This document shows, piece by piece, positions 34,413 to 42,709 of a stretch of 64,000 bases of DNA; positions within the stretch are counted from its first letter, which is position 1, and each line of letters opens with the position of its first letter. The notes below the pieces were generated by a model. It ran no database searches. It saw only the letters and a program-made list of their open reading frames with translations, and was not told the DNA's origin. The translations under genes were made by a program, and so were the position numbers. Where the stretch lies: the NCBI GenBank assembly GCA_944391285.1, contig CALXSY010000001.1, positions 82,697-146,696 on the forward strand. Reading direction: 5' to 3'. Origin of the DNA: an uncultured Clostridia bacterium (GTDB lineage: Bacteria; Bacillota; Peptococcia; Peptococcales; Peptococcaceae).

Positions 34413-35057
34413 ATGAAGATTATCGCTGTAAACGGCAGTCCGCGCAAAAATTGGAATACTGCCCGCTTATTGACTGCGGCTTTAGAGGGAGCAAAGGCTA
34501 AAGGCGCAGAAACCAAAATTTATCATCTCTATGAGCTTAATTACAAAGGCTGCCAAAGCTGTTTTACCTGTAAGCGTTTAGGCTCGCCTTTGTACGGCAA
34601 ATGCGCCATGCGAGACGATTTAACGGACATCTTAAACGAAATTTATGAAGCTGACGGGTTAATTATGGGTTCGCCTATTTATTTTGGTTCATCTACCGGT
34701 GAGTTTCGTAGTTTTTTGGAAAGATTGCTTTTTCCCGTAAAAGCTTATGATAATGAAAAGCCGTCCCTTTTAAAGAAAAAAATCGTTTCAGGCTTAATTT
34801 ACACTATGGGAGTGAAGGATGAAAGTGTCTATATGACTGAGCGGATGATTACCCAAAGAATGTTGACGCAAACTTTCTTTGCAGAATCAGAAATTATGTG
34901 CCATACCGATGCTTATCAGTTTGAGGACTACAGCAAATATCATTGCCCGGCGTTTAATGTCGAGGAGAAAAAGGCGCATTATCAAGAATTCGACCAAGAG
35001 CTGGCTAAAGCCGGGGAATTGGGGCGGAGAATAGCGGAGAGAATTTTAGAAAAGTAA
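34413..35057 (+). CDS. Flavodoxin-like NAD(P)H-dependent FMN reductase with cysteine motif
   Basis: A 214-residue flavodoxin-fold protein: the FMN phosphate loop is NGSPRKNWNTARLL. A C-x2-C-x2-C...C cluster (KGCQSCFTCKRLGSPLYGKCAMRDDL) fits the iron-sulfur flavoprotein branch, which binds a [4Fe-4S] cluster. SPIYFGSSTGEFRSFLERL is the second flavin loop. Such proteins are abundant in strict anaerobes and act as small electron carriers or quinone/oxygen reductases. It starts at an ATG after GAGGGA and may lead the run of small genes that follows. Confidence 0.85.
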   Translation: MKIIAVNGSPRKNWNTARLLTAALEGAKAKGAETKIYHLYELNYKGCQSCFTCKRLGSPLYGKCAMRDDLTDILNEIYEADGLIMGSPIYFGSSTGEFRSFLERLLFPVKAYDNEKPSLLKKKIVSGLIYTMGVKDESVYMTERMITQRMLTQTFFAESEIMCHTDAYQFEDYSKYHCPAFNVEEKKAHYQEFDQELAKAGELGRRIAERILEK

Positions 35058-35099
35058 AAAGGCGGTTAAAGGTCAGCCTATAAAGGAGAGGATAAAAAA

Positions 35100-35630
35100 G
35101 TGAGCAAAGTATTGGTAGTGGTTGATATGCAAACAGACTTTATAAACGGAGCTTTGGGCTCCGCTGATGCCGAAAAAATTGTGCCAAGAGCAGCAGAGAT
35201 TATCGCAAATTTTGACGGGGAAATTTACTGCACCTTGGATACTCACGGTGAGGATTATTTAAAAACACAGGAAGGGAGAAATCTGCCTGTCGCACACTGC
35301 ATCAAAGGCACTGACGGATGGAGGCTCGATAAACGAATAGCCGCCGCATTAAGCGGCAAGGCAAGATTTGTGGAGAAACCGTCCTTTGGATCACCGGAGC
35401 TGGCGCATATGCTGGCAGAAAAAAATAAACAGGAGAAAATAGAATCTATTGAAGTAATAGGGCTTTGCACCGATATTTGCGTGGTGAGCAATGCGCTGAT
35501 TATTAAAGCCGCTTTGCCGGAGGTTAAAATTATTGTAGATGCTTCGGCTTGTGCCGGTATCAGCCCGGAAAGCCATCAGGCGGCGTTAAAAACGATGCAG
35601 ATGTGCCAGATAGAGGTTTTAAATGGCTAA
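35100..35630 (+). CDS. Isochorismatase-like cysteine hydrolase, probable nicotinamidase
   Basis: A 176-residue protein of the isochorismatase fold. Catalytic-type residues are D in VVVDMQTDFINGAL, K (VEKPSFGSPEL) and C (GLCTDICVVSNAL). The LDTHGEDYLKTQEGRNLPVAHCIKGTDGW segment is typical of bacterial nicotinamidases, which feed nicotinate to the NAD salvage pathway (pncB lies 15 kb away). The start is a GTG with AAAGGAGAGG upstream. It overlaps the next gene by 8 bases. Confidence 0.8.
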   Translation: MSKVLVVVDMQTDFINGALGSADAEKIVPRAAEIIANFDGEIYCTLDTHGEDYLKTQEGRNLPVAHCIKGTDGWRLDKRIAAALSGKARFVEKPSFGSPELAHMLAEKNKQEKIESIEVIGLCTDICVVSNALIIKAALPEVKIIVDASACAGISPESHQAALKTMQMCQIEVLNG

Positions 35631-36129
35631 GGTAACGCATAATATTGAACCGGTCTTTGACGAAAGAAGCCGAATTTTGATTTTAGGCAGTATTCCTTCG
35701 CCAAAATCCAGAGAAATCGGCTTTTATTATGGGCATAAGCAGAATAGATTTTGGCGGGTGCTGGGGGAAGTATTGGGCGTGGAAATACCGGAGAATATTG
35801 AAGGCAAAAAAGCGCTGCTTTTGGCTCAGCATATCGCCCTTTGGGATGTTTTGGCGGAGTGCGAAATTACCGGTGCGGCGGATCAATCCATCAAAGAAGC
35901 GCAGATCAACGATTTAGGGCGGATATTAAAAAGCGCGCCCATCAGGCAAATCTTTACCACCGGCAAAAAAGCCGGCGAGCTTTACCAAAAGCTGCGCCAT
36001 GAGGATTGGCCCGAAAAATGCATTATTTTGCCATCCACCAGCGCTGCCAATGCCGCTTACAGTAAAGAGAGATTGGTGGAAAGCTATCGGGCGATTTTGC
36101 CTTATCTGAAAGACGGAGATGAAAAATGA
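35623..36129 (+). CDS. DNA-deoxyinosine/uracil glycosylase (UDG superfamily family 6-like)
   Basis: A 168-residue member of the uracil-DNA glycosylase superfamily resembling hypoxanthine-DNA glycosylases: LGSIPSPKSREIGFYYGHKQNRFW near the start, ALWDVL in the middle and LPSTSAANAAYS near the end. It would excise deaminated bases such as hypoxanthine. Its start overlaps the nicotinamidase-like gene by 8 bases and its end overlaps the cupin gene by ATGA, so the genes are translationally coupled. Confidence 0.85.
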   Translation: MAKVTHNIEPVFDERSRILILGSIPSPKSREIGFYYGHKQNRFWRVLGEVLGVEIPENIEGKKALLLAQHIALWDVLAECEITGAADQSIKEAQINDLGRILKSAPIRQIFTTGKKAGELYQKLRHEDWPEKCIILPSTSAANAAYSKERLVESYRAILPYLKDGDEK

Positions 36130-36464
36130 TTATTAAAGAAAACTGGCTTTTGCTCCCTGAAGACTGGGATAAAAAAGAAGAATATACGGAAATCATCTGG
36201 CAAAATGAGCATTTGCGTTTGGAGAGAATTATTTCCTCGGGGCATATTTCGCCTGAAGGCTTTTGGTATGAGCAGGACGAAGACGAATGGGTTCTGGTTA
36301 TGGCAGGAGAGGGAGAAATCAGTTGGGATGACGGTGGAGTCAGCCGTTTAAAAGGCGGCGAAAGCTTGTTAATCCCTAAGAAAAAACGCCATCGGGTGAG
36401 CTATACAAGCATAAATCCGCCGTGCATTTGGCTGGCGGTCTTTGCGGCTAATAAAGAAGGGTAG
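36126..36464 (+). CDS. Cupin-domain protein
   Basis: A 112-residue single-cupin protein; cupin motif 1 is degenerate (WVLVMAGEGEISWDDGG, lacking the usual paired histidines) while motif 2 is recognisable (LKGGESLLIPKKKRHRVSYTS). Metal binding is therefore uncertain and the substrate unknown. Coupled to the glycosylase gene by a 4-base overlap and followed 3 bases later by the permease gene. Confidence 0.78.
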   Translation: MIIKENWLLLPEDWDKKEEYTEIIWQNEHLRLERIISSGHISPEGFWYEQDEDEWVLVMAGEGEISWDDGGVSRLKGGESLLIPKKKRHRVSYTSINPPCIWLAVFAANKEG

Positions 36465-36467
36465 AAG

Positions 36468-37598
36468 ATGAAAAATATTGCAGGAAAGATTTATCAAATA
36501 TTGCGCACGCAAAAGGTGCTGGACTGTGCCTTTGTTTGCATGGTGGTATCCATGTTTTGGGTGCCGCCGTCTATAGGGTATATCAAAGCTATCGATTGGC
36601 GGGTTTTAGCGCTTTTGTTTTCTTTGATGCTGGTTATCGCCGCTTTGGAGCGGCAGGGAGTGTTTCGGCTTTTGGCGCAAAAACTGCTCCTTAAGGCAAA
36701 AACGCAAAGAAGCTTAGTGTTGATTTTAGTGCTGCTCACCTTTTTCAGCTCTATGCTTATCACCAATGATGTGGCGTTAATCACCTTTGTGCCCTTTGCT
36801 ATTTTGATTTTGCAGATGGTTGGTTTGCAAAAAAGCATTGCCTATGTCGTAGTTTTACAGACTATCGCTGCCAATACCGGCAGCATGCTCACTCCTTTGG
36901 GCAATCCGCAGAATTTATATCTCTATAATTATTATCAATACTCGGTCGGAGAGTTTATTTGGGCGATGCTGCCATTGACTTTGGTGGCGCTGATAGTGCT
37001 GGCAGGCGCAAGTCTTGTGCTTTCGGCTAAAGAATTAAGTGTGGATTTTGCCGAAAAAGAGCGTATCAAAGACCGCAATCTTTTGTGGGTCAATTTGTTA
37101 TTGTTCGGCTTGTGCATTTTAAGCGTTTTAAGAATCTTGCCCTATTATATCTTAGTGGCAATTATTATTGCCGTGATGTTTGCGACCCAAAAGGATATGT
37201 TTATCCGAGTGGACTACAGCTTATTGGGGACGTTTATTTGCTTTTTTGTCTTTGTGGGCAACTTGCAGGAGATTCCGGCGATTGCTGAATTTTTAAAGGC
37301 AAACTTAGCTGATTATCCCTTAATTTTACCTATCATTACAAGCCAAATCATCAGTAATGTGCCGGCAGCCCTTTTATTGAGCGGTTTTGCTGAAAATGGA
37401 CTATTGCTTTTGTGGGGAGTAAATATCGGCGGCTTAGGTACGCTGATTGCTTCCATGGCCAGCTTGATTTCTTATAAATATTTCGTGCGCTTTGCACCTA
37501 AAGAAACGCTGCATTATATGAAGCTGTTTACTATCGCCAATATTATCGGGCTGATAGTGTTAATCGCCTGTGGTATGGCGGTGTTAAAGATTATGTAG
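36468..37598 (+). CDS. SLC13/ArsB-type anion or citrate permease
   Basis: A 376-residue membrane protein with about 10-11 helices of the ion transporter superfamily. Characteristic stretches are ITNDVALITFVPFAILIL, QTIAANTGSMLTPLGNPQNLYLYNYY and TSQIISNVPAALLLSGF, a duplicated pattern as in SLC13/DASS and NhaD-like carriers. Substrate cannot be read; citrate, dicarboxylate, arsenite and Na+/H+ exchange are all possible. It is the last gene of the overlapping run that starts around the flavoprotein or nicotinamidase gene. Confidence 0.8.
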   Translation: MKNIAGKIYQILRTQKVLDCAFVCMVVSMFWVPPSIGYIKAIDWRVLALLFSLMLVIAALERQGVFRLLAQKLLLKAKTQRSLVLILVLLTFFSSMLITNDVALITFVPFAILILQMVGLQKSIAYVVVLQTIAANTGSMLTPLGNPQNLYLYNYYQYSVGEFIWAMLPLTLVALIVLAGASLVLSAKELSVDFAEKERIKDRNLLWVNLLLFGLCILSVLRILPYYILVAIIIAVMFATQKDMFIRVDYSLLGTFICFFVFVGNLQEIPAIAEFLKANLADYPLILPIITSQIISNVPAALLLSGFAENGLLLLWGVNIGGLGTLIASMASLISYKYFVRFAPKETLHYMKLFTIANIIGLIVLIACGMAVLKIM

Positions 37599-37706
37599 CA
37601 GGGTAAGGCCAAAAGGAAGGTGGCTTCCTCTGTGCCGGCTGCCAAGCATAATGGCTTTGGGTTTATAACGCTTGTTTATCTGGCGGCAAAACGCCGCAGA
37701 AACAGC
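37599..37706. other. Hairpin-rich intergenic segment, function unknown
   Basis: About 105 bases after the permease stop hold several short stems: GGAAG-GTGG-CTTCC, GCCA...TGGC, CAAGC...GCTTG and GGCG...CGCC. It is GC-richer than other intergenic DNA here and lies ahead of the terminator. It could be the processed 3' end of the mRNA or a small RNA; I cannot match it to a known family. Confidence 0.35.
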
Positions 37707-37742
37707 AAAAATCCTTGAATCAAACGATTCAAGGATTTTTTA
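37707..37742. terminator. Bidirectional terminator between the permease gene and birA
   Basis: AAAAATCCTTGAATC / GATTCAAGGATTTTT, a 15 bp stem with a 4-base loop; its right arm includes the birA stop region. Confidence 0.88.
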
Positions 37743-38532
37743 TTTGCGGGATAATGCTGACCTCACCGCTGTTAAGATAACGAATTTCGCCACTAGCAAG
37801 CTGAACTTTGAGGGCAAAGTCTTCCCTTAAATCCAAAACACGGGCTTGGAAGCTTTCGTTGCCTTGCTTAATTAAAATATCCTCGCCCAAAATAAACAGC
37901 CGTTTTTTGTACTCCTGATAAAAAAATGGTTCCTGTAAATGAGGAGCAAGCTGAAAATAATTATCCAAAACTGCCGCCACAATAACCGCCCGCAAATCTT
38001 CAGCGGGAGGTGTTGGAAAAAGACCGGTCGCTTTAGCGGCTAATTCGCCGTTAAAGGCATCGGCAGGGGGAAAAATATTGATGCCGATCCCCAAAAGGGC
38101 ATAGGCAAGCCTGTCACCGCTTGGAGCGGGAATGCCTTCTGTTAAAATGCCGGCAGTTTTTTGGCGGTGGAGATAGACATCATTAACCCATTTGATTTGC
38201 GGTGCTAAGTTAAAGACCTGCTCTAATGCCCGGCAGATAGCAACTGCGGCGGCGGTGGTGATGAGATGATTGTCCTTTAAGGGCAAATCAGGCTTTAAAA
38301 GGACGGAAAAATAAACGCCGCTTTCTTTAGGCGAATAAAAGGAACGGCCAAAGCGTCCCCGACCGCCGGTTTGCTCCTCTGCTACCAATACTAATCCAGC
38401 CGGAGCACCTTGCTCGGCTAATTGGCGCAAGACGGTGTTGGTAGAGGAGAGAGTAGGGCGCACATCTAAGGTAAGATTGGGCGTGTGCAAATGTTGGGCA
38501 ATGTCTTCTGCCTTTAAAGGCGGATAAAGCAT
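37729..38532 (-). CDS. birA: Biotin-[acetyl-CoA-carboxylase] ligase, catalytic form without HTH
   Basis: A 267-residue enzyme that attaches biotin to carboxylase carrier domains. The catalytic GGRGRFGRSFYSPKESGVYFSVLL motif, IKWVNDVYL and a C-terminal SH3-like domain (EDILIKQGNESFQARVLDL...GEIRYLNSGEVSI) are present. The N-terminal DNA-binding helix-turn-helix of repressor-type BirA is missing, so it should be a ligase only. The start was moved to the ATG 7 bases from GGAGG; a longer frame runs back into cysE in another phase. Confidence 0.92.
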   Translation of the reverse strand: MLYPPLKAEDIAQHLHTPNLTLDVRPTLSSTNTVLRQLAEQGAPAGLVLVAEEQTGGRGRFGRSFYSPKESGVYFSVLLKPDLPLKDNHLITTAAAVAICRALEQVFNLAPQIKWVNDVYLHRQKTAGILTEGIPAPSGDRLAYALLGIGINIFPPADAFNGELAAKATGLFPTPPAEDLRAVIVAAVLDNYFQLAPHLQEPFFYQEYKKRLFILGEDILIKQGNESFQARVLDLREDFALKVQLASGEIRYLNSGEVSIIPQIKNP

Positions 38533-38550
38533 AGTTTGACCTCCGTAAAA

Positions 38551-38574
38551 GGCTGCTCTCCGAAGAAAGCAGCC
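38551..38574 (-). terminator. Terminator-like hairpin between cysE and birA
   Basis: GGCTGCT / AGCAGCC, a 7 bp stem with a 10-base loop, followed on the minus strand by TTTTAC. The T-run is short, so read-through into birA is likely. Confidence 0.45.
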
Positions 38575-38581
38575 TAAAAAA

Positions 38582-39415
38582 TTATTTTGCGTTGTAGTAA
38601 ATGGTTTGGTTGGGCTCAACAGAGCTGGTGAGCCAAACGTTACCGCCAATAACGCAGTTGTCGCCGATAAAGGTGTTGCCGCCCAAGATGGTAGCATTGG
38701 CGTAGATGACAACGTTATTGCCAATATTGGGATGGCGTTTAATGTCTTTGATGGGGTTGCCGTTTTCGTCCAGCTTGAAGCTCTTAGCACCTAAGGTAAC
38801 ACCGTGATAGAGTTTGACGTGGTCGCCGATAACGGTAGTTTCACCGATAACGATGCCGGTGCCGTGGTCGATAAAGAAATATTCGCCGATAGTTGCGCCG
38901 GCATGGATATCGATACCGGTTTTTTGGTGAGCATGTTCGGTCATGATGCGGGGAATCAGCGGTACATTGAGTTTGTAAAGCTCATGAGCCAAGCGATAGA
39001 TGCTGATAGCATAAAAGCCCGGATAGCAAATCAAAATTTCCTCATAGGTTTTAGCAGCCGGGTCGCCTTCGTAGAGGGCAACGATGTCTTTTAAAAGCAG
39101 AGATTTGATTTTAGGCAGAGTGGTTAAAAATTTATTGCAGATATCCTCGGCGGTTTGGTCATTTACTTGATTGCCGAAAAGGAAAGCTCTTTTTAGCTCT
39201 CTTTTTAAATTGTAGTAGATGCTTTCCAAAAGTTCACCGTCAGCGATATTGCTGTGGCGTTTGAAGCACATGGGGAACATGAGGGACTGCAAATCCTGAA
39301 TGATGCGGGCGATTTCGTCGGTGTCGATGATTTGACCGACATAATCAGCATCGGTTAAAACGTTCTCCATAGTAATTTGATCCAATTCTGCTACTGTCTT
39401 TTTGATGATGTCCAT
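38582..39415 (-). CDS. cysE: Serine O-acetyltransferase
   Basis: A 277-residue SAT of the EpsC-like branch, making O-acetylserine for cysteine synthesis. After an alpha-helical N-terminal domain it shows the left-handed hexapeptide-repeat region (GIDIHAGATIGEYFFIDHGTGIVIGETTVIGDHVKLYHGVTLGA, VVIYANATILGGNTFIGDNCVIGGNVWLTSS). The long N-terminus (about 140 residues) is usual for this branch. It lies 34 bases downstream of cysK and should be under the same leader control. Confidence 0.94.
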   Translation of the reverse strand: MDIIKKTVAELDQITMENVLTDADYVGQIIDTDEIARIIQDLQSLMFPMCFKRHSNIADGELLESIYYNLKRELKRAFLFGNQVNDQTAEDICNKFLTTLPKIKSLLLKDIVALYEGDPAAKTYEEILICYPGFYAISIYRLAHELYKLNVPLIPRIMTEHAHQKTGIDIHAGATIGEYFFIDHGTGIVIGETTVIGDHVKLYHGVTLGAKSFKLDENGNPIKDIKRHPNIGNNVVIYANATILGGNTFIGDNCVIGGNVWLTSSVEPNQTIYYNAK

Positions 39416-39449
39416 AATAATACACTCCTATTCTAAAATATATTTAAAA

Positions 39450-40376
39450 TTACTTAAACATGGGGGTAGATAAATAACGCTCGCCGCTGTCCGGAAGGAT
39501 AGCAACGATGTTTTTGCCTTTAAAATTTTCCCGCTTTGCTACTTCTGCGGCAGCAGATAAAGCGGCTCCGGAGGTGATGCCGACTAAGATTCCTTCTTTG
39601 GCGGCAAATTGACGACCGTAATGATAAGCGTCCTCTTCGGCGACGGTGATGATTTCATCGTAAATATTCTGATCAAGGGTTTCCGGTACGAAGTTGGCAC
39701 CGATGCCCATTAATCCGTGGGGACCGGCTTTGCCCTGGGAAAGCAGGGGAGAATTAGCCGGCTCGACGGCGACGATGTGAATGGAAGGATTTTTCTCCTT
39801 TAAATATTTGCCGATACCGCTGATAGTACCGCCGGTACCCACACCGGCTATCAAAACCTCTACTTTACCGGCAGTATCTTCCCAGATTTCCGGGGCGGTA
39901 GAGCGGTAATGAGCTTGGGGGTTGGCTTGATTGGTAAACTGACCGGCGATGATGCTGCCGGGATTAGCGGCTTTAATCTCATCTGCCTTGGCTAAGGCGC
40001 CGCTCATGCCTTGGGCGGCAGGAGTTAAAACCAACTCAGCGCCGTAGGCTTTCATCAAAAGCTTGCGTTCCTCGCTCATGTTTTCCGGCATAACGATGAT
40101 GGCTTTGTAGCCTTTGGCGGCGGCAATGGCAGCGATGCCGATGCCGGTGTTGCCGCTGGTCGGCTCAATGATGACTGAGCCGGGGACAAGAAGATTGTCT
40201 TTTTCCGCCTGCTCAATGATATTTAAGGCTACCCGGTCTTTGATGCTGCCGGCGGGGTTAAAATATTCCAGCTTGGCTAAAAGAGGGGTGTCGAGCCCTA
40301 AGCTTGCGCTGAAGTTTTTACACTCCAAAAGGGGCGTACGCCCTACCAGCTCGCTTAAATTATGATAAATTTTCAT
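39450..40376 (-). CDS. cysK: Cysteine synthase A (O-acetylserine sulfhydrylase)
   Basis: A 308-residue PLP enzyme making cysteine from O-acetylserine and sulfide. The PLP lysine lies in PAGSIKDRVAL, the substrate loop is EPTSGNTGIGIA, and the phosphate-binding loop is GVGTGGTISGIGKYL. Family length. The start is the ATG with TGGAGG upstream. It is the first gene of the cysK-cysE unit and is preceded by a Cys-rich leader peptide gene and a terminator, suggesting attenuation by cysteine supply. Confidence 0.96.
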   Translation of the reverse strand: MKIYHNLSELVGRTPLLECKNFSASLGLDTPLLAKLEYFNPAGSIKDRVALNIIEQAEKDNLLVPGSVIIEPTSGNTGIGIAAIAAAKGYKAIIVMPENMSEERKLLMKAYGAELVLTPAAQGMSGALAKADEIKAANPGSIIAGQFTNQANPQAHYRSTAPEIWEDTAGKVEVLIAGVGTGGTISGIGKYLKEKNPSIHIVAVEPANSPLLSQGKAGPHGLMGIGANFVPETLDQNIYDEIITVAEEDAYHYGRQFAAKEGILVGITSGAALSAAAEVAKRENFKGKNIVAILPDSGERYLSTPMFK

Positions 40377-40403
40377 GCTAAAAACCTCCAAATCTTAAGA
40401 AAT

Positions 40404-40436
40404 AAAAAAAGCAGAAAGCCAAAATGACTTTCTGCT
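40404..40436 (-). terminator. Terminator in the cysK leader (attenuator)
   Basis: On the minus strand, GCAGAAAG, 9-base loop, CTTTCTGC, then seven Ts. It lies between the leader peptide stop and the cysK ribosome binding site, so cysK expression needs read-through. Confidence 0.8.
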
Positions 40437-40483
40437 CAAAATAATCTCGAAACTACACCCTGCAATAACCCCTTTAAATAGGC

Positions 40484-40609
40484 TTAACAGGTGTGAGAGA
40501 CAGGCGAAAGCATTTTGCTAAAATCGGCGCACAAAACTACAGACATAGCGTTACAACACATGCCTTCGCAACAGATAGCGTTAAAGAATTGGCTGCCTTT
40601 TTGCATCAT
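40484..40609 (-). CDS. Cysteine-rich leader peptide of the cysK-cysE operon
   Basis: A 41-codon reading frame has an AGGAGG site 5 bases before the first ATG and 8 bases before the second. It encodes six cysteines: C13, C14, C18 and C19 in a tight block (AICCEGMCCNAM), then C27 and C41 as the very last codon before TAA. A consensus promoter stands upstream and an intrinsic terminator downstream, before cysK. This is the build of a ribosome-mediated attenuator: ribosomes stalling on Cys codons when Cys-tRNA is scarce would change leader folding. Cys-rich leader peptides are known in Actinobacteria; I do not know this one. The alternative is a small Cys-rich metal-binding or secreted peptide. 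Confidence 0.75.
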   Translation of the reverse strand: MMQKGSQFFNAICCEGMCCNAMSVVLCADFSKMLSPVSHTC

Positions 40610-40638
40610 TGCTTCCTCCTTTTCCATAGATTAAATTT

Positions 40639-40667
40639 AGTTTAACACTAATAAATGACTCTGTCAA
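40639..40667 (-). promoter_or_regulatory. Sigma-A promoter of the cys leader-cysK-cysE unit
   Basis: On the minus strand, TTGACA and TAAACT are separated by 17 bases, about 30 bases before the leader peptide start. Confidence 0.8.
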
Positions 40668-40708
40668 GAACGGAGATTAAAAATATTTACGTTAAACATA
40701 TAAAAATG

Positions 40709-41881
40709 TTAAATACCTAAATACGGATTAGGTTTGGTATGCTGACCGTTGATACGTACCTCAAAATGCAAATGAGGACCGGTGCTTAAGCCGGTTGAAC
40801 CGACTAAACCGATAACTTCGCCGACAGTGACCGTATCTCCTACACCTACTAAACGCTTGGACATATGAGCGTAAAGAGTACTCATGCCGCCGCCGTGGTC
40901 GATTACAACATAATTGCCGTAGGCGCTGTTGTAGGTGGAAACGATAACAGTGCCGCTGGCTGCTGCTAAAATATTGGTGCCGTTGCCGGCGCCGATGTCA
41001 ATACCAGTGTGGAAAGAGTTCTGTACCTTGGTTACCGGATGAATTCGCGGACCATAGACGGAAGTAATATAACGGCTTGCCGGAGCGGGCCACATCAAGG
41101 TGGAAGGAGCAGTGCCGCCTCCGGACTGCAAAGCGGCAATATTGGCAGCAATGCGATCGGATTCTTCCTCAATAGCATCCAAAATAGCGGTAAGATTGCT
41201 TTCTTCCGCCGCTATCTCTGCAACCATAGCTTCTTTTTCCTGGCTGGCTAATTCTAATTCAGCCACTTTAGCCTCATGCTCTTTCTTTTGGGCTTCCAAA
41301 GAGGTTTTCTGCGTTTCTAAAGAAGCTTTTTGCTCCTCCAAGGAAGTTCGCAGTTCCACTACTTCCGCCAATAATTCTTTATCATTTTCTGCCACATAGC
41401 TTAAATACTCAAAACGGGTGAGAAAATCGCTGAAGTCCGAAGATTGGAAAAGCACATCGACATAATTCATTTCGCCGTATTGGTAGAGCTCTTTTAAGCG
41501 GTTGCAGAATATTGCCATGCGCCCGTCATAATCCCTTTGCTTGTTGGCAATTTCACCTTCGGTATAAGCGATATCGCTTTCCGTTTGAGTGATACTGGCT
41601 TGCAGGGAATCAACAGTATTTTGCACTGATTCGATATTGTTGTTGATTTGGTTTAATTGTTTTAATTGTTCGTTTTTCTCGATAGTGGTATTTTGCAGTT
41701 CGTTTTTAGTAGACTCCATCTGCTCTTGCAGATTTTGCTGCTGCTGATTTAATGCGTTTAACTGATCGTCCGTTTCATCACCGAAGGCGAAATTGGGAAC
41801 GACAGTAGTTGCTAAAAGGGAGCCGATCAAAACCACACTGCCAAAGATGGTAAATAGATTTTTTTTGCTTTTTTTCTGCAA
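40709..41881 (-). CDS. Secreted M23 peptidase with coiled coil (EnvC/murein hydrolase activator-like)
   Basis: A 390-residue exported protein: signal peptide (about 1-34, ending NFAFG), long coiled coil (about 36-255, rich in Q, E, L and S repeats) and a C-terminal LytM/M23 domain. Zinc-type residues are in FHTGIDIGAGNGT (H-x3-D), YAHMS-like LYAHMSK and GPHLHFEV (HxH). It should cleave peptidoglycan cross-links or activate an amidase during division or sporulation. The ATG has a weak AGGTGACG site upstream. Single gene, own leader. Confidence 0.9.
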   Translation of the reverse strand: MQKKSKKNLFTIFGSVVLIGSLLATTVVPNFAFGDETDDQLNALNQQQQNLQEQMESTKNELQNTTIEKNEQLKQLNQINNNIESVQNTVDSLQASITQTESDIAYTEGEIANKQRDYDGRMAIFCNRLKELYQYGEMNYVDVLFQSSDFSDFLTRFEYLSYVAENDKELLAEVVELRTSLEEQKASLETQKTSLEAQKKEHEAKVAELELASQEKEAMVAEIAAEESNLTAILDAIEEESDRIAANIAALQSGGGTAPSTLMWPAPASRYITSVYGPRIHPVTKVQNSFHTGIDIGAGNGTNILAAASGTVIVSTYNSAYGNYVVIDHGGGMSTLYAHMSKRLVGVGDTVTVGEVIGLVGSTGLSTGPHLHFEVRINGQHTKPNPYLGI

Positions 41882-42090
41882 AAAACGTCACCTGCCTTAA
41901 TATGTATAATTGGGAAAGTTAAATTTGAAAAAGATAAGCCTATTTAAGATATTTTACGCTAAAATTCTTCTTTTGGCAAGACTTTTCGCTAAAATAACAA
42001 ATTTTCTTAAAGATTAGTCTAAAATTTTCCAGGTACTTAGGGACTCGCTAAAGGCATATATATAAATAAAGAGAGGAAGGGGAGAGATTT

Positions 42091-42306
42091 ATGCATCGAT
42101 TGCTGGGGATGTTGGTGATAGTGAGCATGGAGATCGGACTTATCGGAGTTTTTTTCGCTTTAAACGGCGGCTGGATGACTATCGCAGCCAACGCGGAGCT
42201 TTGGGAAAGCCATATTTTGCGCGGCTATTCTTTAAGCACCATCATTATAGGGATTTGCGGTTTGGCATATTTAAAAATCATTTGGAAGCTGATCAACCGC
42301 TACTAA
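42091..42306 (+). CDS. Small two-helix membrane protein, unknown
   Basis: A 71-residue protein with two hydrophobic segments (about 4-24 and 46-66). No family recognised. It starts at an ATG with GAGGAAGGGGAGAG upstream and ends at a strong bidirectional terminator shared with tatA. No partner gene is adjacent on the same strand. Confidence 0.6.
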   Translation: MHRLLGMLVIVSMEIGLIGVFFALNGGWMTIAANAELWESHILRGYSLSTIIIGICGLAYLKIIWKLINRY

Positions 42307-42341
42307 AAAAATAAGTACCGCTTAAGCGGTACTTATTTTTG
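42305..42341. terminator. Bidirectional terminator
   Basis: AAATAAGTACCGC, TTAA loop, GCGGTACTTATTT with A/T flanks, between two convergent genes. Confidence 0.9.
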
Positions 42342-42344
42342 GTA

Positions 42345-42566
42345 TTATTCAGCTTTTTTCTCGTCCTGAGCAGCTTCAGTGGAAGCCTCGAGCTTATTTT
42401 GCTCTTTGCTTTCCTCTTTGCCGTCATTCATCTCAGTTTTAAATTCTTTAATGCTTTGACCGACAGCTTTGCCGACACCGGGCAATTTACCGGGTCCGAA
42501 AATAACTAAAGCAACGACCAAAATCAGAATTAAACTGGGAACTCCAATATTTGCAAAACCCATCAT
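42345..42566 (-). CDS. tatA: Sec-independent protein translocase subunit TatA/TatE
   Basis: A 73-residue protein with one N-terminal membrane helix, the hallmark [21 protein letters not shown] hinge and amphipathic helix, and an acidic C-terminal tail. TatA forms the pore of twin-arginine export. TatC is not in this window. It stands 2.3 kb upstream of the Tat-dependent hydrogenase gene but on the other strand. The ATG has a GGAGTGATC site. Confidence 0.93.
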   Translation of the reverse strand: MMGFANIGVPSLILILVVALVIFGPGKLPGVGKAVGQSIKEFKTEMNDGKEESKEQNKLEASTEAAQDEKKAE

Positions 42567-42709
42567 AGATCACTCCTATCTGTGGATTAAAAATTTACTT
42601 AAATCCTCATCTGTACTAATCATACATGATTTCAGTCAAAAAAACAAGGGGAAAAATGTTTTTTGCGGCTATAAAGATAGGTAATATGCATAGCAAAAAT
42701 ATATGGGAA

